From SMYC01 sp965197495 (GTDB lineage: Bacteria > Acidobacteriota > Vicinamibacteria > Marinacidobacterales > SMYC01), in NCBI GenBank assembly GCA_965197495.1, contig OZ240210.1:4464001-4528000 (forward strand): a DNA stretch of 64,000 nucleotides. The letters are read 5' to 3'. Made by a program: the position numbers and the translations under genes. Positions 20,364 through 29,629 of this stretch are shown here, one piece after another. The notes below the pieces were generated by a model. The model did no database searches. It saw nothing but the letters and a program-made list of their open reading frames with translations, and was not told the origin of the DNA. Within the stretch, counting starts at the first letter, position 1; every line of letters begins with the position of its first letter.

Positions 20364-20397
20364 GCTTATGGGTTTAGAAGAATAATCAATTGGACTT
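20364..20397 (+). promoter_or_regulatory. 34-bp shared motif, copy A (upstream of CRTAC1 gene)
   Basis: GCTTAT-GGGTTTA-GAAG-AATAAT-CAATTGGACTT. It aligns without gaps to copies B (25918-25951, minus strand) and C (26230-26263). It faces the gene starting at 20523, with about 125 bp between. The core CAATTGGACT plus GCTTAT and GAAG at fixed spacing suggests a transcription signal. It does not look like a sigma-54 or standard -35/-10 element to me. Confidence 0.6.
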
Positions 20398-20522
20398 CTG
20401 CGCAGCTGTGGATTTACTTTCCTGTAGCGTCAGACATTTGGCGTGCAATCATGGATTTACCTTAACTGTAGGACACAGCTATCCTCGCGCTGGTTCAGCG
20501 TTAACACCATCTAAAGGGGTGC

Positions 20523-22130
20523 ATGATGAAACGATCCCGGGTTTTCTTTGCGTTCATGTCTTCGTTCTGGTTGGGCGTTCTCGTCCTTTGCCAGGCGATG
20601 GCTGTGTCCTGCCAGGCTCGAGAAGAAAGCGGGTCCCAAGAAGAAGAAACGGCCGAATTGAAAGAGGGAGAAACGGCCGATTTGAAAGAGAGCGTCGTGA
20701 ACTTCGAGCTCCACCAGGCGGAGCTTTTTGCCGAAAGAAGCTCGCACACCAATGCCTGGGCGGATTTCGACAACGACGGAGACCTGGACTTGTTCGTCGG
20801 CTTCGGTGGAAAACCGAGCCGTCCCAATGCCCTGTATCAGAATGACGGCGGGAAATTCACCGATGTGGCGGGGCAGGTGGGTGTTGCCGATACGGAACAG
20901 ACCCGGTCGGTCGGCTGGGGAGACTACAACGCTGACGGTCACCTCGACCTGTACGTGGGATTTTCTGGCGGGTCCCAAACGGGCCCGTCGTTCATTGGGA
21001 ATCGGCTTTACCGTAACGATGGAGACGGGAAGCATTTCACGGACGTGACCCAGTCGGTCGGTCTCGAGCTTGAAGCGGGAGGAGTGAGCCGACAGATCAG
21101 CTTTGTCGATTACGACAACGACGGCGACGTGGATCTGTTCGTCGCTTTTCGAGGGCGCCCGGACCATTTGTTCCGCAATGATGATGGAAAGTTCACCGAT
21201 GTCACCAAATCGATGCGTGACGATCCGGGGTCTTCCATGGGGGCTGTGTGGTTCGATTTCGACGAGGATGGCGACCTCGATATGTACCTCGCCAACATGG
21301 ACGGATATGCAAACTGCTTTTATCGAAACGATGGCGGGAGCTTCGTGGAAGTCGCCCAGGAGTTGGGTCTGGACACCGGGGGACGGGAGATAGCCAAAGA
21401 ACCAGGTTCACATGACTTTGGAAGCATCCGACCCGACCTCATCGATTACGACAACGATGGCGACCTGGATATTTACATGACCAACCTGGGTACCGTAGAC
21501 GGGCTCTATCGAAACGACGGCAACGGCCAGTTCGTCAACGTCTCTGACCAGGTCGGTTTGACCAATGACGGTTATCGGGGCACCGCTACTTGGGCGGATT
21601 TTGACAACGATGGGCGGATCGACGTTTACGTCCTGGGAACCGTGTATCGCAACGAAGGGAACGCGTTTCGCGACGTGACGCCGTCGGTAGTATCTGAAAA
21701 TGTTGGAGGCTATGGCGTGCAGTCGGCTGATTTCGATGGTGATGGAGATATGGACCTCGCGTTTTCGAGCAGAAACCATTACCTCTTTCGCAACCTGCTG
21801 GGGGAAGACGCCCGTCGCCGTTCTTTGCAGGTGTTGGTTCTCGATGGAAAGGGCCACTACACGCGCGCCGGCTCGGAAGTACGGCTCTACCGGGCCGGAA
21901 CACGGAATCTGCTCGGAACACGAATCGTGGAGACGGGTTCGGGTTACGGCTCCCACAACGCCATCCCCGTTCACTTCGGATTGGGAGAGGAAGGGTTGGT
22001 TGACGTGGAAATCACCACCATGACCCCGACTGGACGCAAGGTTGGCCGCCTCTCGAACGTCGATCCAGGATCTCAGGCCGGCTCCGCCATCACCGTGAAG
22101 GTGGATGCCGACGGACAGGTGGTGGAGTAG
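20523..22130 (+). CDS. CRTAC1-type FG-GAP/VCBS repeat protein with ASPIC/UnbV domain
   Basis: 535-residue exported protein. A hydrophobic N-terminus ends in MAVSC, a possible lipobox, followed by a short acidic direct repeat (EETAELKEGETADLKE). Eight or so FG-GAP/VCBS blades carry calcium-loop motifs such as DFDNDGDLDLFVG, DYNADGHLDLYVG, DYDNDGDVDLFVA and DFDEDGDLDMYLA, each paired with LYxNDGxxFTDV. The C-terminal ~110 residues match the ASPIC/UnbV domain (RRSLQVLVLDGKGHYTRAGSEVRLY...HFGLGEEG). The family is surface or periplasmic and calcium-binding; no enzymatic role is established. Start ATG 20523 (or 20526) follows AAAGGGGT. It converges on the aminotransferase at 22148 with 17 bases between. 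A shared 34-bp motif lies upstream. Confidence 0.88.
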   Translation: MMKRSRVFFAFMSSFWLGVLVLCQAMAVSCQAREESGSQEEETAELKEGETADLKESVVNFELHQAELFAERSSHTNAWADFDNDGDLDLFVGFGGKPSRPNALYQNDGGKFTDVAGQVGVADTEQTRSVGWGDYNADGHLDLYVGFSGGSQTGPSFIGNRLYRNDGDGKHFTDVTQSVGLELEAGGVSRQISFVDYDNDGDVDLFVAFRGRPDHLFRNDDGKFTDVTKSMRDDPGSSMGAVWFDFDEDGDLDMYLANMDGYANCFYRNDGGSFVEVAQELGLDTGGREIAKEPGSHDFGSIRPDLIDYDNDGDLDIYMTNLGTVDGLYRNDGNGQFVNVSDQVGLTNDGYRGTATWADFDNDGRIDVYVLGTVYRNEGNAFRDVTPSVVSENVGGYGVQSADFDGDGDMDLAFSSRNHYLFRNLLGEDARRRSLQVLVLDGKGHYTRAGSEVRLYRAGTRNLLGTRIVETGSGYGSHNAIPVHFGLGEEGLVDVEITTMTPTGRKVGRLSNVDPGSQAGSAITVKVDADGQVVE

Positions 22131-22147
22131 AAGAGCCGTTCAGCAGC

Positions 22148-23320
22148 CTACGCTCCCACCTCCATCTTTCCTGCGCGGAAGTCTTCCTGGAATCTGTCGA
22201 TCTGCTCCAGGCCCGCGCGCACATCGGCCGCCGGCGTGCCCGGACCGAAGCCGAGCCGCACGTAGCCCTCGTAGCCGTAACAGCTGCCCGGAATGATGTA
22301 CGTCCGGTAGGGCTCCTTCAGCAGCCCGACACACAGGTCCCAGGACGGAAGGTCCAGCTCGAACGACGGGAAGGACAGGAAGCCGCCCTCCGGCGGGACC
22401 CAGTTGAAGACGTTGCTGGATCGCATCCACCGGGAGATGAGGTCATAGCTCTCTCGCGCCGCCTCCATGCTCTTGCCAGCGAGACTCCAGAGCTTGTCCT
22501 TCTCGAGCGCCGCCATCGCCACCGTCTCGTCCAGCCGGCTTTCCTGGTGGAGCGTGATGTAGTACTTCAGCTCCATGCAACGCTCGAGGAAGTCGCGGTC
22601 CTGGGTCGCGAACCATCCCAGGCGGGTGCCGCTGAGGCCGAGGATCTTGGAAATGCTGCCGGTCGCTACGCCGTGCTCGTAGACATTGACGATGGTTGGC
22701 GACAATTCCCTGCTCCATTCCATCCCGCGGTAGATCTCGTCGGAGATGACGTAGGTGCCATGCTTGCGGGCCAGATCGCAGATCGCGGTGAGCTCGCTTT
22801 CGGTCAGCATCGCCCCGGTCGGATTGTTGGGATGGCAGATGTAGATGAGCTTGGTCTTGTCGGTGAGCAGGCCCTTCAGCTCGTCGAGGTCGAACTTCCA
22901 ATTCAGCTCCGGTCGGCGGCGTAGAAGCTTGACCTTTGCCTTCAAGGCCTCGCCCAGCACTCTCGGTTGCTCCCAGGAGGGGGTTTCGACGATGGCTTCG
23001 TCGCCCGGCTCCAGAATCGAGGTCATGGCGATAAAGTTCGACATCTGGGTGCCGAGCGTGATCAGCACGTTGTCCGCCCCCAGGTCATAGCGGAAGGTGT
23101 CGGCAACACGCGCTCGCAGCGGCGGAAAGCCGTAACGGTTCCCCGACTTGATCAGCGGTGTCTCTGGCGGGAAGCCGCCGTCGATGATGTCGCCCAGCGT
23201 CCAGGCAATCCCTTCCGGGCTGATGAGCTGGTTGACCGTCCATTTCTGCTTCTCGACGTCCCAACCGAGGTCACGGCCGATGTTGAAGAAGTCGCTGAGT
23301 TTCTGCGATCTGATTTCCAC
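22148..23320 (-). CDS. PLP-dependent aminotransferase class I/II
   Basis: 390 residues, fold type I, cytoplasmic. Landmarks: YGFPPLRARVADTF (substrate side), ITLGTQMSNF, the PLP-binding HPNNPTGA (Asn), SDEIYRGMEW (Asp/Tyr), and the Schiff-base Lys in GSISKILGLSGTRLGW. The C-terminal small domain with YEGYVRLGFG (the Arg that holds the substrate carboxylate) is complete. Start ATG 23320 follows AGGTGG. The amino donor/acceptor cannot be told from sequence. It lies 38 bases downstream of the double amidohydrolase gene on the same strand, probably one transcript, so it may act on amino acids released by that pathway. Confidence 0.88.
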   Translation of the reverse strand: MEIRSQKLSDFFNIGRDLGWDVEKQKWTVNQLISPEGIAWTLGDIIDGGFPPETPLIKSGNRYGFPPLRARVADTFRYDLGADNVLITLGTQMSNFIAMTSILEPGDEAIVETPSWEQPRVLGEALKAKVKLLRRRPELNWKFDLDELKGLLTDKTKLIYICHPNNPTGAMLTESELTAICDLARKHGTYVISDEIYRGMEWSRELSPTIVNVYEHGVATGSISKILGLSGTRLGWFATQDRDFLERCMELKYYITLHQESRLDETVAMAALEKDKLWSLAGKSMEAARESYDLISRWMRSSNVFNWVPPEGGFLSFPSFELDLPSWDLCVGLLKEPYRTYIIPGSCYGYEGYVRLGFGPGTPAADVRAGLEQIDRFQEDFRAGKMEVGA

Positions 23321-23358
23321 CTGTTTACTCCACTACCACCTCAAGAAGTCAGCGCCTT

Positions 23359-25860
23359 TCAACGCCCTGGGCTCCCGGACGACGTTTGTCGGAGACCCGC
23401 GTTTCCTCGCCGCTCGAAAACAAGCTCGCCGTCGATGAAGACCATCTGAGGAAGCACACGGTAATCGAAGGGGTGTCCTTCCAGAACCATGAAATCGGCG
23501 TCCTTCCCCACATCGATGCTACCGATCCGATCCTCCATACCGATCATCTCGGCGGCGTTCAAAGTGACCATTTTCAGCGCCTCCTTCTCGGGCGTGCCGT
23601 TGCGGAAGGCCCAGGCCGCGTTGAGGGCGGGCTCGCCCCCGAGGGTTCCGGTAGGCATGACCCGGCGGGTGCCGTTGGCTCCGAAGAAGGACACGGTTAC
23701 TCCAGCCTTGCTCAACAACGCCGGGCTCCGGTCGTTGTAGTCCCTCCCACCGCCGCGGAGGGACTCGTAGGAGCCGTTAACCCCTCCTGAGTTTCCCAGA
23801 ATCACGCTGACACCAGATCGCGCCAGATCGCCTGCGATTTTGTACGCTTCCACTCCGCCGGCAATAATGAGATGCAGGTTGTAGTCTTCAGAGATCTTCA
23901 TGGCGGTCCGGATCTCCTCTACCGTATTGGCTTGAAAAATGGCCGGAACGTCTCCTTCCAGTAACGGACGGAGCGCCTCGAATCGCTGATTGTAGGCTCC
24001 CGGCTCAACCTGCTCGAGATATTGCTTTGCCGCGTCCAGGGTGTTCCGGATCATGTGAACCGCCGTCTCCAAGGTCACTGCGACCTGAGAGTCCTTCGCC
24101 CAGTAGCGGATCGAGCTGGGCACGGCAGAAAACACCACCGAGCTCGGTGACATCCTCACCATCTTTTCCACGTTCATCCCCGCCGTCTTGATCACCACGC
24201 CCCTTCCACCGATCAGGTTGAGAATCCCGGGCGTGATATTCTGGGCCGTAATGCCGACCTGGCGGATGACCTCGAAAGACGGGAACCAGGGATCGAACGC
24301 AAAGCGGGCGTCCATCTCGGGCACGATGGGCTCGATATTTTCATCGTTTTGAATCTGCCACTTCAGATCTCCCATCCAATCGTTGGGAAAGGCACGGGGA
24401 CTGACAAAGCCTGGCAAAACGATCCGTCCGCCGAGGTCCAATGACGGGACGCCCCGAGGCGCGCTGCCGCCGGCGCCCACGTCGGTGATCTTGCCATCCT
24501 CGACGAGAATCCTTCCGTTGGGAATGTTTCCCTGACTCACGGTAAAGATGTGGGCGTTGGTCAGGGCGAAGGTCTTCTGGTCCGCCTGCAATCGGCCCTT
24601 GACCGGCCGGAACGGTCCCACCTTGGTTCGGGCCGTCGTTTGCCTCCATTCCGTGCGCTCGAACTCCAGGACGCCGTCCACGAAAACTTTTTCGATCCTC
24701 TCGGCATGGAGGTCGAAGGGTGGACCGTTCATGAGAACCAGGTCGGCATCCTTGCCCACCTCGATGCTGCCGATGCGCTCATCGAGCATCATGGCCTTGG
24801 CGCCGTTGATGGTCAGAGCCTCGAGCGCGTGCTCCTCCGTAAGCCCATGGCGGATGAGGAAGGAGCCGTACTCCCGGAAACACTTCGCCTGCTCGGCGCC
24901 TTTGTCGGTTTGAATGCTCGCCGCGACCCCGGCTTCCATCAACTCCTTGACGACGTTGTGGGAAACGCGGTCGCCGTAGAATCGAACGATGAACCCCGGA
25001 CCGATCACCGGGATGATCTTGGTCTTGGCGAGGATGTCTGCAATGGGGAAGACGTCCTGGACGTGACTGAGAGCCAGCCGGTCGATGAAGCCGTACTCCC
25101 GGGCCAGGTGCATCCCCATCATCACTTCGCCGGGATAATGAGAATGGAGGTGAACCATCACGTCGCCTCGCAGAACCGCAGCGAAAGCTTCCAGTCTCTC
25201 GTTCACTTCCGGTTTATCCCGCTTGCCTGCTTCGTAGTCCTCCCAATCCTTCAAGTACGCTTTTGCCCGCCGGAAGTACTCGCTGGCGGTGGCGTACCAG
25301 CCCATGACGGTGGCGGGGGTCCGATCGGGCCGTAGCCGGATCAAGGGACGGATGGCCATTTTCAAATCCACATACGGCTTGAGAATCATGTCCTTGGACG
25401 GATCGCCCTTCAGCTTCACCGCTACCGCCTGGCCGCTGCTGATAATCCCGCTGCCCGAGCGGGTGATCATGCTGGTGACGCCCCCGGACAGCGCGATGGG
25501 GATCATCGGATCGGTGGGATCGAAGTGATCCACCGCTTTCCACTCTGCCGTCACGGGCCCGGGCGGTCGATTCCCTCCGAAGCTCCGGTCGAGGGCCATG
25601 TGGGAGTGAGCGTCGATCATACCAGGTATGACCACCTCGGCGCTGAATTCGCGAGCCCCCGCCGGGGCATCGACCTTGGTTCCCACCTGCTGGATCTTCC
25701 CTCCCTCGATGAGAATCTGACCGTTCTCGATCGTTCCGCTCGTCACCGTATAGATCTTCTTGGCTTTGATAACCGTGGGGAGGGACTGCGCAACGACCGC
25801 GGTCGATCCCAGGGGCAAGGCCAATGAGAGAAGCGCAACCTGGACTGGCCTGGTTTTCAT
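23359..25860 (-). CDS. Tandem-domain amidohydrolase (imidazolonepropionase-like), exported
   Basis: 833 residues with a Sec signal (QVALLSLALPLGSTAVVAQS). The start is ATG 25860 behind GGAGGATTC. Two amidohydrolase-fold domains are fused. Domain 1 (about 30-420) keeps the metal motifs: DAHSHM, HLHSHYPGE, ALSHVQD and a late SIQTDKG Asp, and closes with IGSIEVGKDADLVLMNG. Domain 2 (about 430-833) repeats the frame (LTNAHIFTVSQGNIPNGRILVEDG...IGSIDVGKDADFMVLEGHPFDY), but its HxH position reads SPRAF and a later His position reads QANTVEEI, so it looks non-catalytic. It resembles exported amidohydrolases of the M38-like group. Relics of similar genes are at 36470-36964. Divergent from the TonB receptor, with motif B in its promoter region. 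Confidence 0.88.
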   Translation of the reverse strand: MKTRPVQVALLSLALPLGSTAVVAQSLPTVIKAKKIYTVTSGTIENGQILIEGGKIQQVGTKVDAPAGAREFSAEVVIPGMIDAHSHMALDRSFGGNRPPGPVTAEWKAVDHFDPTDPMIPIALSGGVTSMITRSGSGIISSGQAVAVKLKGDPSKDMILKPYVDLKMAIRPLIRLRPDRTPATVMGWYATASEYFRRAKAYLKDWEDYEAGKRDKPEVNERLEAFAAVLRGDVMVHLHSHYPGEVMMGMHLAREYGFIDRLALSHVQDVFPIADILAKTKIIPVIGPGFIVRFYGDRVSHNVVKELMEAGVAASIQTDKGAEQAKCFREYGSFLIRHGLTEEHALEALTINGAKAMMLDERIGSIEVGKDADLVLMNGPPFDLHAERIEKVFVDGVLEFERTEWRQTTARTKVGPFRPVKGRLQADQKTFALTNAHIFTVSQGNIPNGRILVEDGKITDVGAGGSAPRGVPSLDLGGRIVLPGFVSPRAFPNDWMGDLKWQIQNDENIEPIVPEMDARFAFDPWFPSFEVIRQVGITAQNITPGILNLIGGRGVVIKTAGMNVEKMVRMSPSSVVFSAVPSSIRYWAKDSQVAVTLETAVHMIRNTLDAAKQYLEQVEPGAYNQRFEALRPLLEGDVPAIFQANTVEEIRTAMKISEDYNLHLIIAGGVEAYKIAGDLARSGVSVILGNSGGVNGSYESLRGGGRDYNDRSPALLSKAGVTVSFFGANGTRRVMPTGTLGGEPALNAAWAFRNGTPEKEALKMVTLNAAEMIGMEDRIGSIDVGKDADFMVLEGHPFDYRVLPQMVFIDGELVFERRGNAGLRQTSSGSPGR

Positions 25861-25917
25861 TTCGAATCCTCCATCCTCACTCTTACCCGCACCTACGCTA
25901 ATTCGGCTCCGACTGGC

Positions 25918-25951
25918 GAGTCCAATTGATTGCGCTTCTAAGGCTATAAGC
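25918..25951 (-). promoter_or_regulatory. 34-bp shared motif, copy B (upstream of double amidohydrolase)
   Basis: On the minus strand: GCTTAT-AGCCTTA-GAAG-CGCAAT-CAATTGGACTC. It has the same length and spacing as copies A and C. It faces the amidohydrolase start at 25860 with 57 bp between. Confidence 0.6.
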
Positions 25952-26229
25952 AAAACTGTGCTGTTTGTCCGATCATCGCAGCAGCCGGCAGCAAACAGCG
26001 ACCTGCCGAGCAGGAGCTTCAGCACGCGCATCGGCGGTCGGGCTCAAGCGGAGGCGGTTCGCGTCTGCCAGAGGTGCAAGCGGTCCCCGGTGTTGGCGAC
26101 ACCGACAGTGAAGAGCATGCGCACAATCTCATCGAAGGGAGAATGCAAAGTCTCCACGACCTGGTCGTATCGGCAATTTGCATACAAGCTAAAAGCGGCA
26201 GGGGGTGGACCATACACCATTGGCCTCTG

Positions 26230-26263
26230 GCTTATAGGGTCAGAAGTAGAACCAATTGGACTT
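26230..26263 (+). promoter_or_regulatory. 34-bp shared motif, copy C (upstream of TonB receptor)
   Basis: GCTTAT-AGGGTCA-GAAG-TAGAAC-CAATTGGACTT, facing the receptor start at 26365 with 101 bp between. B and C lie 278 bp apart in back-to-back orientation between the two divergent genes. Confidence 0.6.
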
Positions 26264-26364
26264 GCCCACCGGCATAGACTTACCATTGTCGAGGAAGGAG
26301 GTGTGCAGGGGCCAGCCATAAAGCTGAGCAGCTGTTCACCTGAGAACGAGGAGGAGATGCTGAA

Positions 26365-29316
26365 ATGAGTAGAGTCATGCCAATTGTTCTTGCGTTGGTG
26401 CTATGTGCGTCCGCAGGCGTCTTTGGGCAAACCGGTGACAGCAGCCTGTCTGGTTATGTCAAAGACAATTCTGGCGGCGTCCTGCCGGGCGTAGCCATCA
26501 CCGCAACCAGCCCTGCCATCATGGCCGCCCGCACCACGGTTACTGATGCGAACGGCTACTACCGTGTCGCCGCTCTCCCGCCGGGAACTTACACCCTCGC
26601 CGTGGAGCTGGCCGGATTCCAGACTTATACTCGGGAGGCTATTCTGTTGCGAGCCTCGGCAAACTTCAGGGTCGATTTCGATCTTGGGCTGGCCGGGGTG
26701 GAGGAGACGGTGACGGTGACCGGCGAGACTCCCATGCTCGAGGTTACCAAGACCACTTTCGCCCTCAACATCGATGGGGAATTCCAGCGGGACATGCCCG
26801 TCCAAGCTCGTAGAAACTGGAGCGACTTCCTGGAGATGTCGACGGGAATGCTCCAGCGGCCCATCGACGACAACAGCGGGCGGTTGCTCTACTGGGGCCA
26901 CGGCTCGAGCAATTACTCGCACGTGGCGATGATCGAAGGCAACATGGCCACAAACTACAACGACGCTTCGCTACACCGTATCACCATGAGCACGGACGTA
27001 ATCGAAGACATCAGTGTGAAGCTGGTTGGAGTTGAAGCGAAGGAACCCATGGGCACCGGCGCTCAGATCAACATTATCACCAAGAGCGGAGGCAATAACT
27101 TCAGCGGATCGGCCGGTTATACCTACCAACCCTACGGGTTCTATGGCAACAACATACCGGAGGGTGACCCAGCCCTTCCGAAGAGGACGAGGATCTATCA
27201 GGCGGATGCCTCAGTTGGGGGGCCGATTAAAAAGGACAAGGTTTGGTTCTTCGGCGCTTATCGCCGTGCAGACCTGCAGGGAGAGATCGGCTTCAACGAC
27301 GTGCAGGCGACGAACTTCAGGGCCCTCATTCCCGGTTGGGATACGTACACCAACTCAACGAAAAACCACCAGCCCTTCTTCAAAGTCACGGCGTCGCTCA
27401 ATCCGAACCACCAGCTCAACGGATACTGGCAGTACGACCGGACCCACGTGGATAACAACCGGGCGGAATTCTACGAGAAAACCCTCATCACTTCGGTCGG
27501 TGGCAGCATGTTCGGAGCAAAGCTGACGTCACTATGGGGCACCGACACCACGACGCAGTTCGTCGTAACGTACAACAACAAGAGCGGAAACGACCAGTCC
27601 ACGAGAGACTTGCTGCCGGGCGCCGGGCCGGCGTTGGAGTTTCACGCCGACTCGTTCATCTCGGGCGGGATTATCCGGGGGACGGGTGACGTCGGGCAAG
27701 GGGGCAACAGACAGAACATCGACTTCTCACCGTCGTCCATGCTCATCTTTCGGGGGGACGTGACGCGTTTCGTGGAGGACTGGGGCGGCTCTCATGAGTT
27801 TGCGACCGGGGTCTTTCTTGCTCCGCGTCTCCACCGAAACCGTGTCACGAACTATTTGAATGACGGCTTCATCTTCGAGGAGCGGCTCGTCACGACCCCG
27901 GGCTTCCCAGAAACTCAGCTTCAGGATCTGCTCGCAGAGAGCGTTCCCTTCCACCAAAGACTCGTAAACCCTCTGGAGATCTCAACGCTCGGGGCGCGGG
28001 ACCACGACTACGGCTTCTACGTCCAGGATAACTGGAAACCTACCGAACGACTCTCAGTGAACATCGGCATACGGGCGGACACCGTCCGGCGGTACGATTC
28101 CCTCTTTGACGTCGAGCGGATGAATGCCATCTCCGTCGGCCCTCGGGTGGGCTTTTCCTACCTGGTGACCGGGGATGCACGAAACGTGTTGCGGGCTAGC
28201 TGGGGGCGTATTCACGACGCGGTCAACGGACGCGACTATGCCACCGGCGACAGACCCGCCCGGTCCTCGCCGTCCCAGATAGATCGTTACGACAATGACC
28301 TGGACGGCGTCTTCGAGACCCAGATTCTCTCGCCGGTCGTGGACGCGGCTTTCGGAGGCTTCGAGTTTCATCCGGATCTGCACCAGCCGTTTACCGACGA
28401 GTTTATTGTGGGATTCCGCAAGCAGTTTCCGGGGCAAATCGCCATCGACATTGCCCATGTCAACCGCGTTGTCAGGGACCGATACGGGCGGGTGGACGTC
28501 AACGGCATCTACCCGGACGGGCCGGGCCAACCGTTTATTGGCTTTGGGAGGATCGACCCGGCGCGAGGCGTTTTGCGTCAGCTTCAAAACGCTGACTGGA
28601 ACAACCTGGAATACAAATCAATCGAGCTCACCATCACCAAGAACTTAGCCAACAACTTTCAGTTCCTCGCCGGCATCCACCGTCAGTGGCAGCAATATAA
28701 CTCGGACGGCACCTGGAACCCCACCGATCCGGCGGGGTTTATCGAGCCGGACAAGTTCTGGGGGCCCAACCAGGGCCAGCTCGTTCAGCCGCGAGGGAGC
28801 TACGACCACAACAGCTATTCGCAGTTTGCCTCCAGCTACGGCCCCTCGTGGAGGAAATACGCCATCCGACTCTCCGGATTGTGGCTTGCTCCCGGTGGGC
28901 TCCGAGTGTCTGCCAACTTGCGCGATCAAGCGGGTCCCTTTCTGGGGTACGAAATAGAAAGACTCGACAGGAATGACCCGGACGTGACCCGATTTGGCCC
29001 CGCCAGGGTGCCGGTGGAAGGTGGGTTTCAGACGAACCCGCTGTCGACGACGAGTCGCATCATAGCTGACAACCGCAGTGTTCAGATTCAAGGAGATGTG
29101 ATCAGGATTTTCAGTATGACATTCGCGAAGGCTTTCCGATTTGCTGACACCCAGGAGTTCGAGGTGACGGCCAGCATCTTCAACATGTTCAACTCGGATG
29201 TCTACTGGCAGTGGAACTACCGCGGAGGCACCCAGATTTTTAATCCGAACTATAGGACACAGCTGAACCGAAACGAACCTCGCGGTCTGCAATTGCAGTT
29301 CAACTACCGGTTCTAG
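26365..29316 (+). CDS. TonB-dependent outer-membrane receptor with carboxypeptidase-regulatory domain
   Basis: 983 residues, an outer-membrane transporter or adhesin of the OmpA-fold/CarboxypepD_reg-TonB type abundant in Acidobacteriota. A signal peptide (IVLALVLCASAGVFGQ) is followed by a regulatory-like beta-sandwich (SLSGYVKDNSGGVLPGVAIT...NGYYRVAALPPGTYTLAVE), a VEETVTVTGE linker, the plug (about 130-250) and a barrel ending QFNYRF with a C-terminal Phe. Start ATG 26365 behind GAGGAGGAG. A hairpin follows at 29340. The substrate is unknown; the flanking amidohydrolase, hydantoinase and hydrolases suggest a peptide or amide ligand. A decayed paralogue lies at 7992-10509. The 34-bp motif C is upstream. 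Confidence 0.92.
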   Translation: MSRVMPIVLALVLCASAGVFGQTGDSSLSGYVKDNSGGVLPGVAITATSPAIMAARTTVTDANGYYRVAALPPGTYTLAVELAGFQTYTREAILLRASANFRVDFDLGLAGVEETVTVTGETPMLEVTKTTFALNIDGEFQRDMPVQARRNWSDFLEMSTGMLQRPIDDNSGRLLYWGHGSSNYSHVAMIEGNMATNYNDASLHRITMSTDVIEDISVKLVGVEAKEPMGTGAQINIITKSGGNNFSGSAGYTYQPYGFYGNNIPEGDPALPKRTRIYQADASVGGPIKKDKVWFFGAYRRADLQGEIGFNDVQATNFRALIPGWDTYTNSTKNHQPFFKVTASLNPNHQLNGYWQYDRTHVDNNRAEFYEKTLITSVGGSMFGAKLTSLWGTDTTTQFVVTYNNKSGNDQSTRDLLPGAGPALEFHADSFISGGIIRGTGDVGQGGNRQNIDFSPSSMLIFRGDVTRFVEDWGGSHEFATGVFLAPRLHRNRVTNYLNDGFIFEERLVTTPGFPETQLQDLLAESVPFHQRLVNPLEISTLGARDHDYGFYVQDNWKPTERLSVNIGIRADTVRRYDSLFDVERMNAISVGPRVGFSYLVTGDARNVLRASWGRIHDAVNGRDYATGDRPARSSPSQIDRYDNDLDGVFETQILSPVVDAAFGGFEFHPDLHQPFTDEFIVGFRKQFPGQIAIDIAHVNRVVRDRYGRVDVNGIYPDGPGQPFIGFGRIDPARGVLRQLQNADWNNLEYKSIELTITKNLANNFQFLAGIHRQWQQYNSDGTWNPTDPAGFIEPDKFWGPNQGQLVQPRGSYDHNSYSQFASSYGPSWRKYAIRLSGLWLAPGGLRVSANLRDQAGPFLGYEIERLDRNDPDVTRFGPARVPVEGGFQTNPLSTTSRIIADNRSVQIQGDVIRIFSMTFAKAFRFADTQEFEVTASIFNMFNSDVYWQWNYRGGTQIFNPNYRTQLNRNEPRGLQLQFNYRF

Positions 29317-29339
29317 GAGGCCGTTCAGAGCGAATTGGC

Positions 29340-29385
29340 GGTTGGCGCCGTGGTGTGGAAGCACGACGGCGCCAACCCGTTTCGT
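29340..29385 (+). terminator. Strong hairpin after the TonB receptor gene
   Basis: A perfect 12-bp inverted repeat (GGTTGGCGCCGT at 29340-29351, complement at 29366-29377) with a 14-base loop starts 24 bases after the receptor stop codon and is followed by CGTTTCGTTCG. It is consistent with an intrinsic terminator, though the T-run is poor. The rest of 29317-29629 shows nothing else. Confidence 0.65.
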
Positions 29386-29629
29386 TCGTATTGGCGTTTG
29401 CCACCACATCCTGACTCTGCTTGACACCGGAGAGCACGGGTTTGGAGCCAGACGCGCGCGATCCTGCGATTTTCGAGGACCGCCCGTCGGCTCCGGGCTT
29501 GGATTTTGCGCGCGGTCGTGCGGTGTCGTTCCGACCTTCTGGACCCAAGGCTGACCCACCGACGAGGTGCTGGAATATGGCGCGGGCGGTGCTTGCGGAG
29601 TAAGCTTGGAACCGAGAGCGAGGGAGATT

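Larger units (their letters stand above)
25861..26364. other. Divergent promoter region between amidohydrolase and TonB receptor
   Basis: 504 bp without a convincing gene. It holds motif B, 58 bp before the amidohydrolase start, and motif C, 101 bp before the receptor start. On the minus strand a stretch ending at 26044 reads DEIVRMLFTVGVANTGDRLHLW, which has a protein-like look but no start or recognised family; it may be a relic. Confidence 0.6.

Noticed and set aside
26044..26190. Minus-strand stretch ending ...MLFTVGVANTGDRLHLWQTRTASA.
   Set aside because: Protein-like in part, but no start, no family recognised, and it lies in the divergent promoter region; noted only in the intergenic entry.
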